Positions 26,247 through 34,627 of a stretch of 48,368 nt of DNA are shown piece after piece. A program made the translations under genes and the position numbers. The DNA is from Pseudonocardia kujensis (GTDB taxonomy: Bacteria > Actinomycetota > Actinomycetes > Mycobacteriales > Pseudonocardiaceae), in the NCBI RefSeq assembly GCF_021283305.1, contig NZ_JAJSOK010000061.1:1-48368 (forward strand). The letters run 5' to 3'. The notes below the pieces were generated by a model. It saw only the letters and a list, made by a program, of their open reading frames with translations, did not search any database and was not told the DNA's origin. How positions within the stretch are numbered: the first letter of the stretch is position 1; every line of letters starts with the position of its first letter.

Positions 26247-26405
26247 CGCCCGTCCCCCTTCCGCCGGCGACGCTAGACCTTGCCGTCGGCGTGAACGCCA
26301 ATTTCGACTGGCGGAGGCGCCGATCATTACCCATGATCCGGGCGAGGGAGCCTCGATCGGAGGATCATGGTCGACCACCGTCACCGGCCGCCACACGCTG
26401 GGATC

Positions 26406-27344
26406 ATGCGTACCGGCGTCGCCGCCCTGCTGGCAGGCCTCGCGGTGGCCTGCTCCGCCGCGGCGCCCACGTCGCTGACCCCCGTGCCGTCCGCCTTCGC
26501 CGACCAGCTGGTGGCGCAGGTCAGCGGGGACGGGACGTTCGCCCGGCTCGGCGAGCTGCAGCGGATCGCCGACGCGAACGGCGGCAACCGGGCCACCGGG
26601 CGTCCGGGCTACGACGCGAGCGTGGACCACGTCGCCGAGGTGCTGCGGGCGGCCGGGTTCGACGTCACCACCCCGAGCTTCACCTTCCGGGACACGCAGT
26701 ACCGGAACGTGGTCGCGCAGACCCGCACCGGCGATCCCGGCCAGGTCCTCCTCGCGGGGGCCCACCTCGACTCGGTGCGCGACGGGCCGGGCATCAACGA
26801 CAACGGCACCGGCGTGGCGACCCTGCTGGAGATCGCGACGAGGATGGGCGGCTCGCCGCCGGTCGGCCGCGCCGTCCGCTTCGCGTTCTGGGGCGCCGAG
26901 GAACGCGACTTCGAGGGCTCGCAGGGCTATGTCGACTCGCTCTCCGCCGCCGACCGCCGGACGATCGCGCTCTACCTCAACCTCGACATGACGGCGTCGC
27001 CGAACGCGGGCTACTTCGTACAGGGGGACGAGCCGGCGAGCCGCGACCTGGCGGCGCGGCTCACCGCGCTGGGTGCCGCGCCCGACACCATGAAGTTCGA
27101 TGGCACCTCGGACTACGCGGCCTTCGTCGACGCCGGGATCCCCGGCGCGGGCCTGCTGGCCGGCGACGAGCAGATCAAGACCGCCGAGCAGGCGGCGAAG
27201 TGGGGCGGCAGCGCGGGCCAGGTGTTCGACGGCTGCTACCACACGGCCTGCGACACCCTCGACAACGTCGACCGCACCGCCCTCGACCGCTTCGGCGACG
27301 CCACCGCGGGCACCCTCGCGAGCCTCGCGGGCTCCCCCGCCTGA
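26406..27344 (+). CDS. Lipoprotein M28 family zinc peptidase, copy 1
   Basis: A 312-residue aminopeptidase-type M28 metallopeptidase, lipid-anchored by the lipobox LAVAC (Cys16). Zinc-site residues can be followed: H120-x-D122, N-D132-N-G, Glu165-Glu166 and the late CYHTACDT loop with two cysteines and His. The start at 26406 gives a compact lipoprotein signal; ATG 26367, with GGAGG three bases before it, would add 13 residues. It shares the block GDGxFARLxxLQxIADANGGNR and the C-terminal CYHxACDT with the next gene. The peptide substrates are unknown. Confidence 0.9.
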   Translation: MRTGVAALLAGLAVACSAAAPTSLTPVPSAFADQLVAQVSGDGTFARLGELQRIADANGGNRATGRPGYDASVDHVAEVLRAAGFDVTTPSFTFRDTQYRNVVAQTRTGDPGQVLLAGAHLDSVRDGPGINDNGTGVATLLEIATRMGGSPPVGRAVRFAFWGAEERDFEGSQGYVDSLSAADRRTIALYLNLDMTASPNAGYFVQGDEPASRDLAARLTALGAAPDTMKFDGTSDYAAFVDAGIPGAGLLAGDEQIKTAEQAAKWGGSAGQVFDGCYHTACDTLDNVDRTALDRFGDATAGTLASLAGSPA

Positions 27345-27354
27345 GGACCGACCA

Positions 27355-27405
27355 CCGGATGACGCCGGCCGGGCCGCTCCCCAGCCCCCGACCGGCGTCA
27401 TCCGG
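27355..27405 (+). terminator. Hairpin after first M28 peptidase
   Basis: CCGGATGACGCCGG and its exact complement (14-bp stem) with a 23-nt loop, 10 bp after the stop. Confidence 0.7.
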
Positions 27406-27665
27406 GCCTGCCGGCGGCGCGGCACCGGGGGCTCCCCAGCGACCGGTCGCGCGCGTCCGGCGGTCGTCGGGGCTCCGTCACCAGCTCCGACGACGTCCGT
27501 GATGCTGAGATCAGTCCACTCCGACCACCTGAGAAACAGCTGTGCTACGCCCGTGCGGCAGCCGTGGACCCGGGCGGATCCGCGGGAGCCACCCGATCGG
27601 GGTGATCGGCACGAACCCCGCCCATGCCGGACACTGAGCGACCGGACCGTGGCGGAGGGGGAACC

Positions 27666-29111
27666 ATGCGGCGACGACGACTGGCGGCAACGGTGGCAGG
27701 GGTCGCGGCGCTCACGCTCGCGGGGTGTTCCTCCGCGCCGACCGCGCCCGCACCGCCCTCCCCGACGGCGGTGGCACCCGATCCGGGCCTCCCCGCCCGG
27801 CTGACCACCACCGTGAGCGGTGACGGCGCCTTCGCCCGCCTGGAACGGCTGCAGCAGATCGCCGACGCGAACGGCGGCAACCGCGCCCTCGGCACCCCCG
27901 GCTACGACGCCAGCGTGGACTACGTGGCGCAGACCCTGCGCGACGCGGGCTTCACCGTGGACACCCCGACCTTCGACGTGCGCGCCTTCTCGGTGCAGGA
28001 CCAGCGGCTGACCGTCGGCGGCCGCACCGTGGAGTCCACCGTCATGAGCTACTCCCCGGCCACACCCGGGGGCGGGGTGACCGCGCCGCTGCACGTCGTG
28101 GCCCAGGACGCCACCTCCGGCTGCGAGCCCGAGGACTTCGCGGGCATGCCGGCCGGGGCGATCGCGCTGGTGAAGCGGGGTACCTGCCCGTTCGGCACCA
28201 AGTCCCAGAACGCGAAGAAGGCGGGCGCGGCCGGGCTGGTCGTGGTGAACACCGAGGACGCCCGGCTCGACGGCACGCTCGGCGACTCCCCCGACACCGT
28301 GCCGACGACGGGCGTGACCGCCTCGGCGGGCGCCGACCTGGCGACGAAGGACGGCACCCCGGTCACCCTGCTGTTGGCGACCACGACCAAGGACACCGTG
28401 AGCCGCAACGTGATCGCGCAGACCACGACCGGGGACCCGGACCGGGTCGTGATGGCCGGGGCCCACCTCGACTCCGTGCCGGAGGGGCCGGGGATCAACG
28501 ACAACGGCACCGGCACGGCCTCGCTGCTTGAGCTCGCCACCGCGCTCGGCCCGACGCCGCCGGTGGCCAACGCCGTCCGGTTCGCGTGGTGGGGCGCCGA
28601 GGAGTCCGGGCTGGTCGGTTCCACCCGGTACGTCGAGGGGCTCTCGCCCACGGACGCGCAGAAGATCGCCCTGTACGTGAACCTGGACATGGTCGGCTCG
28701 CCCAACGCCGGCTACCTCGTCTACGACGGCGACGACTCGGACAAGCAGGGCGCGGGTCCGGGCCCCGAGGGCTCCGCGACCGTGGAGCGGGTGCTGCTCG
28801 ACCAGCTCTCCGCCGAGGGCGTGCAAGGGGCGGGCACCGACTTCGACGGCCGCTCCGACTACGGCCCGTTCATCGCGGCGGGCATCCCCTCGGGCGGCCT
28901 GTTCACCGGGGCCGAGGAGCGCAAGTCGGCCCGGCAGGCCCAGCAGTGGGGCGGCCAGGCGGACCGCCCGTTCGACGCCTGCTACCACCAGGCCTGCGAC
29001 ACCACGGCCAACGTCGACCGCACGGCGTTGGACCGCAACGTCGACGCCCTCGCGGGTGCGGTCGGGCGGTTCGCGCTCGACCTGAGCGGAGTGCCCCAGC
29101 GGCAGTCGTAG
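27666..29111 (+). CDS. Lipoprotein M28 family zinc peptidase with PA domain, copy 2
   Basis: A 481-residue homologue of the preceding gene with a protease-associated (PA) insert at about 125-245, which contains the V-K-R-G-T-C-P-F signature. The lipobox LAGC places the acylated cysteine at 21. The zinc-site sequence A-G-A-H-L-D-S, N-D-N-G-T-G, A-E-E and the CYHQACDT loop are intact. GGAGGGGG lies just before ATG 27666, which is much better supported than the earlier ATG at 27624. This resembles secreted actinobacterial aminopeptidases. The pair arose by duplication with gain or loss of the PA domain. Confidence 0.93.
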   Translation: MRRRRLAATVAGVAALTLAGCSSAPTAPAPPSPTAVAPDPGLPARLTTTVSGDGAFARLERLQQIADANGGNRALGTPGYDASVDYVAQTLRDAGFTVDTPTFDVRAFSVQDQRLTVGGRTVESTVMSYSPATPGGGVTAPLHVVAQDATSGCEPEDFAGMPAGAIALVKRGTCPFGTKSQNAKKAGAAGLVVVNTEDARLDGTLGDSPDTVPTTGVTASAGADLATKDGTPVTLLLATTTKDTVSRNVIAQTTTGDPDRVVMAGAHLDSVPEGPGINDNGTGTASLLELATALGPTPPVANAVRFAWWGAEESGLVGSTRYVEGLSPTDAQKIALYVNLDMVGSPNAGYLVYDGDDSDKQGAGPGPEGSATVERVLLDQLSAEGVQGAGTDFDGRSDYGPFIAAGIPSGGLFTGAEERKSARQAQQWGGQADRPFDACYHQACDTTANVDRTALDRNVDALAGAVGRFALDLSGVPQRQS

Positions 29112-29166
29112 CGGGCTCGCGGGCCCGGGTCGGGGCGGCGCCGGTCGGGTCGGTCCTGCTGGCGGG

Positions 29167-29248
29167 GCCGGTCGGGTCGGTCGGGTCGGTCGGGTCGGTC
29201 GCGTCGGTCGCGTCGGTCGCGTCGGTCGTGTCGGTCGTGTCGGTCGTG
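29167..29248 (-). repeat. Nine 9-bp repeats in 3+3+3 blocks after imuB
   Basis: The 9-bp unit TCGGTCGnG occurs three times with GGG, three with GCG and three with GTG at its end, directly after the imuB stop and next to the M28 stop. In one reverse frame it would encode TDT, TDA and TDP units. Confidence 0.75.
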
Positions 29249-31081
29249 TCAGTCGTAGATGCCGGTGACCCACCAGCGCTCCTCCCGGTGCAGCAGGAGC
29301 AGGGCGACCCCGTCGGCCAGCTCGACCTGCAGCCGTGCCCCCGTGACACCGTCGGTCGACCACCAGCGCCGCCGCACCGGCCACGGCCCCGCCCAGTCCC
29401 GGATCTCCCGCGGCGGGTGCCCGGCGAGCAGGAGGCGGTGCGGCTCGGCGTCGAGCAGGTCGCCCTCGTGCAGGCCGACGGGCCGGCCCTCGGCGGTCTG
29501 CAGCTCGACCGGGATGGGTTCCTCCGGCACGGTCGCCGGCGAGGGCGCCGGGAGACGGCCCGGCCAGGCGGGAACGGGGTCCCGCGCCGCCCGGCCGGTG
29601 CGGATCGGGCGCGAACGGCCCGGTCTGCGGGCGAACGGCCCCTGCGTCGTGGTCGGGGCGGTGCCCCGGAGCGCGGCCTCGGGGGCGTCGGGCGCGAAGC
29701 CGCGCGGGGTCTCGCGCGGGAGCGGGGCCGGCTCGCCGACCGGGTCGAGGACGGCCACCGGCTCCCCGCCGACCACCCGCAGCCCGGCCGACGGGCCGTC
29801 GGGGTACGGGCCGAACCCCTCGACCGGCGGCTCGGCGGGCGGACCTTCGAGGGGACCGGCGGCGCGGGAACCGGGCTCGCGGTCGTCGCCCCACGGGACG
29901 TACCGGACCCGCTCGTCCGGGTCCCGGCCGCCGGCGAGGACCGCGGTGACCACGGACTCCGGGCCGAGCAGCGCCTGGACCCGGACCAGCGCGCGCCCGG
30001 CCCGCTCGTCCGCCTCGCCGACGTCGCCCCACAGGCCGAGCTGCAGCGCCCCGGCGGTGACCGTCTCCTCCGGGGTGAGCCGCAGCTCGACGACGGCGCC
30101 GGAGCCGCCCCGGGTCAACCACGAGTCGAGCTGCCAGCGCACCCGGTCGACGGTCCCGGACGGGGTCAGCGGCTCGGCGCAGCGCCACACCCGCAGCAGC
30201 TCCTCCCCGCCCTCCGTGCGCGCCCACACGCCCAGCCGGGTGCAGGACAGGCCGTGCCCGGCCAGGCTGCGGTGCAGCCGCTCGGCCAGCGTGCGGGCGG
30301 CGAACGCGGCGGCGTCGACCCGCGTGACCGGCGGGTCCAGCTCGATCGCGACGGCGAGCTCCTCGGGCGGGCAGCGCCGCACCGGCGGGCGCGGGTCCAG
30401 GCCGCGGGCGAGCCGGTGGGCGAGGACGGCGTCGGCACCGAACCGGGAGGCGACGTCGGCCTGGGCCAGGGCGCCGAACGCGCCGAGGCTGCGCAGGCCC
30501 AGCCGACGCAGCAGGTCCACCAGCTCGGAGCGGTCGACATCGGGCTCGCGGTCGAGCTCCTCCACCCCGAGCGGGGCGAGGAACTCCGCGCTGCGCCCGG
30601 GCTCGACCCCCACCCCGCGGCGGGCGGCGAGCACGGCGGCGAACAGGCCGTCGGCGAACCCGGTCTGGCACTCCACCCCGGTGCGCGCGCCGACCTGGTC
30701 GATCAGCCGCTCGGCCGCCTCGCGCTCGCCGCCGAAGAACCCCACCGGTCCTCGCGCCGGGAGCGCCAGCAGGCCGGGCCGGACCACCTCCACTCCCGGG
30801 GCCAGCTCCTCGACGGCGACGACCACCGGCTCGAACAGCCGCGCGTCCCGGTCCGCGTCCGGGGCCAGGACGGCGAGCTCGGGGCACCGCGCCTGGGCGT
30901 CCCGCCGGCGTAGCCCGCGCCGCACGCCGGCCGCCCGCGCGCCCGCCGAGCAGGCCACCACGCGGTTGGCCAGGAAGACCGCCGCGGGGCGGTGGGCCGG
31001 GACGTGCGCGGCCTGCATCGCCGCGGTCACGGGCCAGTCCGGCGACCACAGCGCCAGCACCCGCTCGTCGGGCTCTGCCAT
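29249..31081 (-). CDS. imuB: ImuB, inactive Y-family polymerase of the SOS mutasome
   Basis: A 610-residue Y-family-like protein. ImuB proteins bridge DnaE2, ImuA' and the beta clamp but lack polymerase acid residues. The N-terminus R-V-L-A-L-W-S-P-D-W-P-V replaces the usual catalytic D-x-D-x-F-F-A-S-V pattern, consistent with catalytic inactivity. The finger and little-finger regions continue to about 420. A Pro/Arg-rich linker (about 420-540) leads to a conserved C-terminal part ending W-W-V-T-G-I-Y-D. GGAGGA precedes ATG 31081. It lies 233 bp downstream of imuA'. Confidence 0.93.
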   Translation of the reverse strand: MAEPDERVLALWSPDWPVTAAMQAAHVPAHRPAAVFLANRVVACSAGARAAGVRRGLRRRDAQARCPELAVLAPDADRDARLFEPVVVAVEELAPGVEVVRPGLLALPARGPVGFFGGEREAAERLIDQVGARTGVECQTGFADGLFAAVLAARRGVGVEPGRSAEFLAPLGVEELDREPDVDRSELVDLLRRLGLRSLGAFGALAQADVASRFGADAVLAHRLARGLDPRPPVRRCPPEELAVAIELDPPVTRVDAAAFAARTLAERLHRSLAGHGLSCTRLGVWARTEGGEELLRVWRCAEPLTPSGTVDRVRWQLDSWLTRGGSGAVVELRLTPEETVTAGALQLGLWGDVGEADERAGRALVRVQALLGPESVVTAVLAGGRDPDERVRYVPWGDDREPGSRAAGPLEGPPAEPPVEGFGPYPDGPSAGLRVVGGEPVAVLDPVGEPAPLPRETPRGFAPDAPEAALRGTAPTTTQGPFARRPGRSRPIRTGRAARDPVPAWPGRLPAPSPATVPEEPIPVELQTAEGRPVGLHEGDLLDAEPHRLLLAGHPPREIRDWAGPWPVRRRWWSTDGVTGARLQVELADGVALLLLHREERWWVTGIYD

Positions 31082-31314
31082 GGGGGTCCTCCGGGTGAGG
31101 GTGCGGAAGCTGCGGGTCCGAGGAGCCGGGCGGGTGATCGCCGGCCGGGACCGGTCGCGGCCACGGATGGCGCTCGACGGTCCGAGACGGCGATCACGGG
31201 CGGGACGGTGGCCGGGGCCTGGGTCCGTGATCGCCGTTCGGGACGCATTTCGGCCGCAGGTGGCGTCCTCCGGCCCAGGACGGTGATCATGGTCGGCGAC
31301 CCTCTCCCGCGTGT
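31082..31314. repeat. Two ~64-bp GTGATCG-ended elements between imuA' and imuB
   Basis: This gap holds no gene. Elements at 31134-31197 and 31227-31290 have inverted GTGATCG/CGATCAC ends (the second imperfect) and inner arms GGACCG/CGGTCC and GGACGC/GCGTCC. The arms differ, but each pairs with itself. Related elements follow purH. Confidence 0.65.
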
Positions 31315-32262
31315 TCACGAGACCGCCGCCCGGGACACGGGGACCTCCGCCGGTTCGTCGACCGTGGCCGCGCGGCGGATCTCCTCGCGCGGCGCGACCG
31401 CACCGGCGGGCCCCGGGAGCAGGAGCTCCGTCTCGCGCCCGGACGCGCCCGTGCCGCGGCCGCTCGACCGCACCACCGCGCACCGCGAGCGCAACCGGCC
31501 CGCCCCGCGCGCGACGCCCCGCCACTCCACCTGCGTGCAGTCGAGGGCGAGGTCGGCGCCCGGCCAGGCGCCCAGGGCGAGCAGCACCGCACCCCGTTGC
31601 CGGGCCCGCGCCGCCAGCCGTTGCCGGTCGCCCCCGCGCACCCCCGCCCGTTCGGCGCCCGCGACCACGACGAGGTCCAGCCCGTCGAGCAGCGCGGCGG
31701 TGACGGCGACGAGGTCCGCACCCGGCCGGGGCACCAGCGCGAGCCGCTCGAGCCGGATCCCGGCCTCCGCGGCGGCGACCGCGCCGAGCCCGGGCGCCCC
31801 GACCACGCCCGCCCAGGCGCCCTCGGCCGAGGCCTCGGCGAGCAGCCCGAAGAGCAGGGACGTCGATCCCGGGCCGGTCGAGACCGACACGGTGGAACCC
31901 CGCCGCAGCCCACCCCCGGGCAGCAGCGGGACGAGCGGGGCCGCGACCGGCAGGACCCTCCCGTCGTCGCTCGGGGTCGGGGCGGGACGGACTGCCGCGG
32001 CCGACCGGTCCTCCATCCGGCGTAGCAGCCCGCGGGCCGTCGCCAGCCGCTCGGCGGCGCTCTCCCCGGCCGTTCCCGACGCCGGCACACGGCCGGGCCG
32101 GACCGGGCGCCCCGCCCCGTGGACCCGGCGGTTCCGGGCGCGGGCGTCGGCGGGCGGGCGGCCGCTCCCCACGATCACGCCGCCCTCCGGGTCCTCGCCG
32201 GGCCCGTGCTCCGGCCAGTCGACCGGCCAGAGATCCGGGTCGAGCGCCCCGGCCTCACCCAC
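31315..32262 (-). CDS. imuA': ImuA' (RecA-like SOS mutasome accessory protein)
   Basis: A 315-residue protein related to ImuA'/SulA-like RecA-fold proteins. The core (about 100-280) contains L-L-P-G-G-G-L-R-R-G-S-T-V-S-V and the Walker-like stretch S-T-G-P-G-S-T-S-L-L-F-G-L-L. ImuA' is needed with ImuB for DnaE2-dependent mutagenesis. Codon third positions become strongly G/C only from GTG 32262, so that start is chosen over the longer open frame to 32550. It lacks its own ribosome binding site. The GTGGGTGA here is also the stop of an upstream frame with an excellent site, which suggests coupling. A perfect LexA box lies upstream. Confidence 0.82.
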   Translation of the reverse strand: MGEAGALDPDLWPVDWPEHGPGEDPEGGVIVGSGRPPADARARNRRVHGAGRPVRPGRVPASGTAGESAAERLATARGLLRRMEDRSAAAVRPAPTPSDDGRVLPVAAPLVPLLPGGGLRRGSTVSVSTGPGSTSLLFGLLAEASAEGAWAGVVGAPGLGAVAAAEAGIRLERLALVPRPGADLVAVTAALLDGLDLVVVAGAERAGVRGGDRQRLAARARQRGAVLLALGAWPGADLALDCTQVEWRGVARGAGRLRSRCAVVRSSGRGTGASGRETELLLPGPAGAVAPREEIRRAATVDEPAEVPVSRAAVS

Positions 32263-32596
32263 GCCGCACCGCCGCCCGGACCCGGAAGGGCCCGCGAGGG
32301 GGCGGAGGCACGACCTCCGCACCCCCTCCGAGGCAGTCGCACACCCCGCCGCCGGCCTGTGCGGCGCCGCTTCGGGTGTGCGAGCCGGTCGGAACGGGTG
32401 TGCCGGGGCGAAAGGGGTGTGCGGCGCGTCCGTCGAGCCCGGCCGGACGGTGGGCGGGGTGCGGAGCGGACGTGGCGGGGTGGACCGGTCGCCGGCAAGG
32501 CCTCCGCGGCCACCGCAACGGCACCGGTGCCGCGCGCGACACCGGTGCACGACTTGCCGAGAAACGGACGGCGCGGGCAGCCTGACGGCAGCTCAC
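32255..32596 (-). CDS. Possible translated leader ORF in front of imuA'
   Basis: GTG 32596 follows GGGGGAGG at six bases, the best ribosome binding site in this leader, and opens a 113-residue frame that ends eight bases into imuA'. The product is Arg/Pro/Ala-rich and starts VSCRQAARAVRFSASR. G/C at third positions is only about 75-80 percent, lower than in real genes here, so the peptide itself may not matter. Its likely role, if any, is to bring ribosomes to imuA'. Confidence 0.35.
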   Translation of the reverse strand: MSCRQAARAVRFSASRAPVSRAAPVPLRWPRRPCRRPVHPATSAPHPAHRPAGLDGRAAHPFRPGTPVPTGSHTRSGAAQAGGGVCDCLGGGAEVVPPPPRGPFRVRAAVRRG

Positions 32597-32643
32597 GACA
32601 CACCTCCCCCGCACGACGGGCCACGCCGCGGGGAAGACGACGT

Positions 32644-32659
32644 TCGAACCTTTGTTCGA
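32644..32659 (-). promoter_or_regulatory. Perfect LexA (SOS) box for the imuA' transcript
   Basis: TCGAAC-CTTT-GTTCGA is an exact match to the actinobacterial SOS box, and the symmetry extends one base on each side. It lies about 48 bp before the leader ORF start and 380 bp before imuA'. Confidence 0.88.
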
Positions 32660-32722
32660 ACTCTAACTCAGCCCACCGACCCCCTCAACCCGCGATCGGG
32701 TGGACCCGCGGGAAGAGCGACC

Positions 32723-33050
32723 GGTGATCGTTCCGAGGGGCGCGTCAGCGCGGAGCCGGCAACAGCAGGGTGCCGGTGGACGATCACCGAAGTCATGATC
32801 GCTCCGAGCGTGACCGTACGGCTCCCGTCTCGACAACAGCGTCACACTCGAACGATCATGCCGCCGAACGGCGCCCGCCCGCCGGCAAGATCAACCCGAG
32901 CGTGACCGCACCGCTGCCACCATGACCGCCGCGTCACAGTCAGAACGATCATCGAGCGGCCCGGCCCGCCCCGGCCGTCCCCCCAAGACCGTTCCGAGCG
33001 TGACCGCACCGCTGCCGTCACAACAACAGCGTCACGCTCGCAAAGATCAT
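32723..33050. repeat. Four ~65-bp GTGATCG-ended inverted-repeat elements 3' of purH
   Basis: Elements at about 32723-32788, 32795-32859, 32887-32952 and 32985-33050. Each begins GATCGTTCCGAGCGTGACC-like and ends with the complementary GTCACGCTCG-n-ACGATCAT-like arm. They fill the region between the imuA' promoter and the purH stop, which has no gene. Confidence 0.7.
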
Positions 33051-33067
33051 GCTGGCCAAGAGCCGGG

Positions 33068-34627
33068 TCAGTGCGCGAAGTGCCGGGTGCCGGTGAGGTA
33101 GAGGGTCACGCCCGCCTCCGCGGCCGCGGCCGTCACCTGGTCGTCCCGGATCGAGCCGCCGGGGTGCACGACCGCCTTGACCCCGCCCTCGATCAGCACC
33201 TCGAGGCCGTCGGGGAACGGGAAGAAGGCGTCGGAGGCCGCAACCGCGCCGCGCGCCCGCTCCCCGGCCCGGGTGACCGCGAGCCGGCAGGAGTCGACCC
33301 GGTTGACCTGCCCCATCCCGACACCGACGGCCGCACCGTCCGACGCGAGGAGGATCGCGTTGGACTTCACCGCGCGACAGGCACGCCAGGCGAAGGCCAG
33401 GTCGGCGAGGGTCTGCTCGTCCGCGGCCTCGCCGGCGACCAGCTTCCAGGAGGAGGGGTCGTCACCCGCGGCGTCGACGGCGTCGCGCTGCTGCATCAGC
33501 AGCCCGCCGCTGATCGGTCGGATCTCCGCGCCGTGCCGGGCGACCTCGCCGTCGATCCGCAGCAGCCGGATGTTCTTCTTCGCCTTCAGGATCTCCAGCG
33601 CCTCGGGCGCGAACCCGGGCGCCACCACGACCTCGGTGAAGATCTCCTTGACCTGCTGCGCCATCTCCACGGTGACCTCGCCGTTGGTGGCGATCACGCC
33701 GCCGTACGCGCTGACGGGGTCGGTGGCGTGGGCCTTGCGGTGCGCCTCGGCGACGTCGGCGCCCACCGCGATCCCGCACGGGTTGGCGTGCTTGATCACC
33801 GCGACGGCGGGCCGGTCGCCGTGGTCGTGCGCGGCGCGCCACGCGGCGTCGGCGTCGACGTAGTTGTTGTAGGACATCTCCTTGCCGTGCAGCTGCTCGG
33901 CGCGGGCCAGCCCCGACCCGCCGGCCTCGGTGGTGTAGATCGCGGCGGCCTGGTGCGGGTTCTCGCCGTAGCGCAGCGTGGCCTTGCGGGTCCACGTCGC
34001 GCCCGCCCACTCCGGGAAGGCCGACTCGCCGCCGACCAGCACCGATCCCATCCAGGAGGCCACGGCGACGTCGTAGGCCGCGGTGTGGCGGAAGGCCTCG
34101 GCAGCGAGCCGGCGCCGGTCCTCCAGCACGAACCCGCCCGCCGCGATCTGCTCGAGGGCCCAGGCGTACTTCGCCGGGTCGGTGATCACCGCGAGACTGT
34201 CGTGGTTCTTCGCCGACGCCCGGACCATCGCGGGCCCACCGATGTCGATCTGCTCGACGCACTCGTCCGGCGTCGCCCCGGAGGCCACGGTCTCGGTGAA
34301 CGGGTAGAGGTTCGAGACGAGCAGATCGAACGGCGCGATGCCCAGCTGCTCGAGCTGCTCGAGGTGCTCCGGCTTGCGGGTGTCGGCGAGCAGGCCCGCG
34401 TGCACCCGTGGGTGCAGCGTCTTGACCCGGCCGTCGAGGCACTCCGGGAACCCGGTCAGCTCCTCGACGGGCGTGACGGGAACGCCGGCGTCGGCGATCC
34501 GCTGCGCGGTGGACCCGGTCGAGACGATCTCGACGCCCGCCGCGTGCAGGCCGGTGGCCAGGTCGAGCAGCCCGGCCTTGTCGTAGACGCTGATCAGGGC
34601 CCGCTTGACCGGCCTGCGTTCGCTCAC
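33068..34627 (-). CDS. purH: Bifunctional AICAR transformylase/IMP cyclohydrolase
   Basis: A 519-residue enzyme for the last two steps of purine synthesis. The cyclohydrolase domain comes first (R-A-L-I-S-V-Y-D-K-A-G-L, E-I-V-S-T-G-S-T, D-G-R-V-K-T-L-H-P). The transformylase domain follows (R-Y-G-E-N-P-H-Q-A-A, K-H-A-N-P-C-G, and the C-terminal T-G-T-R-H-F-x-H). GTG 34627 follows AGGCGAG and overlaps the purN stop as GTGA; the longer frame to 34669 only invades purN. purN-purH are one coupled unit. Confidence 0.97.
   Translation of the reverse strand: MSERRPVKRALISVYDKAGLLDLATGLHAAGVEIVSTGSTAQRIADAGVPVTPVEELTGFPECLDGRVKTLHPRVHAGLLADTRKPEHLEQLEQLGIAPFDLLVSNLYPFTETVASGATPDECVEQIDIGGPAMVRASAKNHDSLAVITDPAKYAWALEQIAAGGFVLEDRRRLAAEAFRHTAAYDVAVASWMGSVLVGGESAFPEWAGATWTRKATLRYGENPHQAAAIYTTEAGGSGLARAEQLHGKEMSYNNYVDADAAWRAAHDHGDRPAVAVIKHANPCGIAVGADVAEAHRKAHATDPVSAYGGVIATNGEVTVEMAQQVKEIFTEVVVAPGFAPEALEILKAKKNIRLLRIDGEVARHGAEIRPISGGLLMQQRDAVDAAGDDPSSWKLVAGEAADEQTLADLAFAWRACRAVKSNAILLASDGAAVGVGMGQVNRVDSCRLAVTRAGERARGAVAASDAFFPFPDGLEVLIEGGVKAVVHPGGSIRDDQVTAAAAEAGVTLYLTGTRHFAH

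Noticed and set aside
25851..31049. A 1732-codon reverse open frame covering MerR, both M28 genes and imuB
   Set aside because: Only the first ~130 codons upstream of 25851 are the MerR gene. The rest is antisense or out of frame to well-supported genes.
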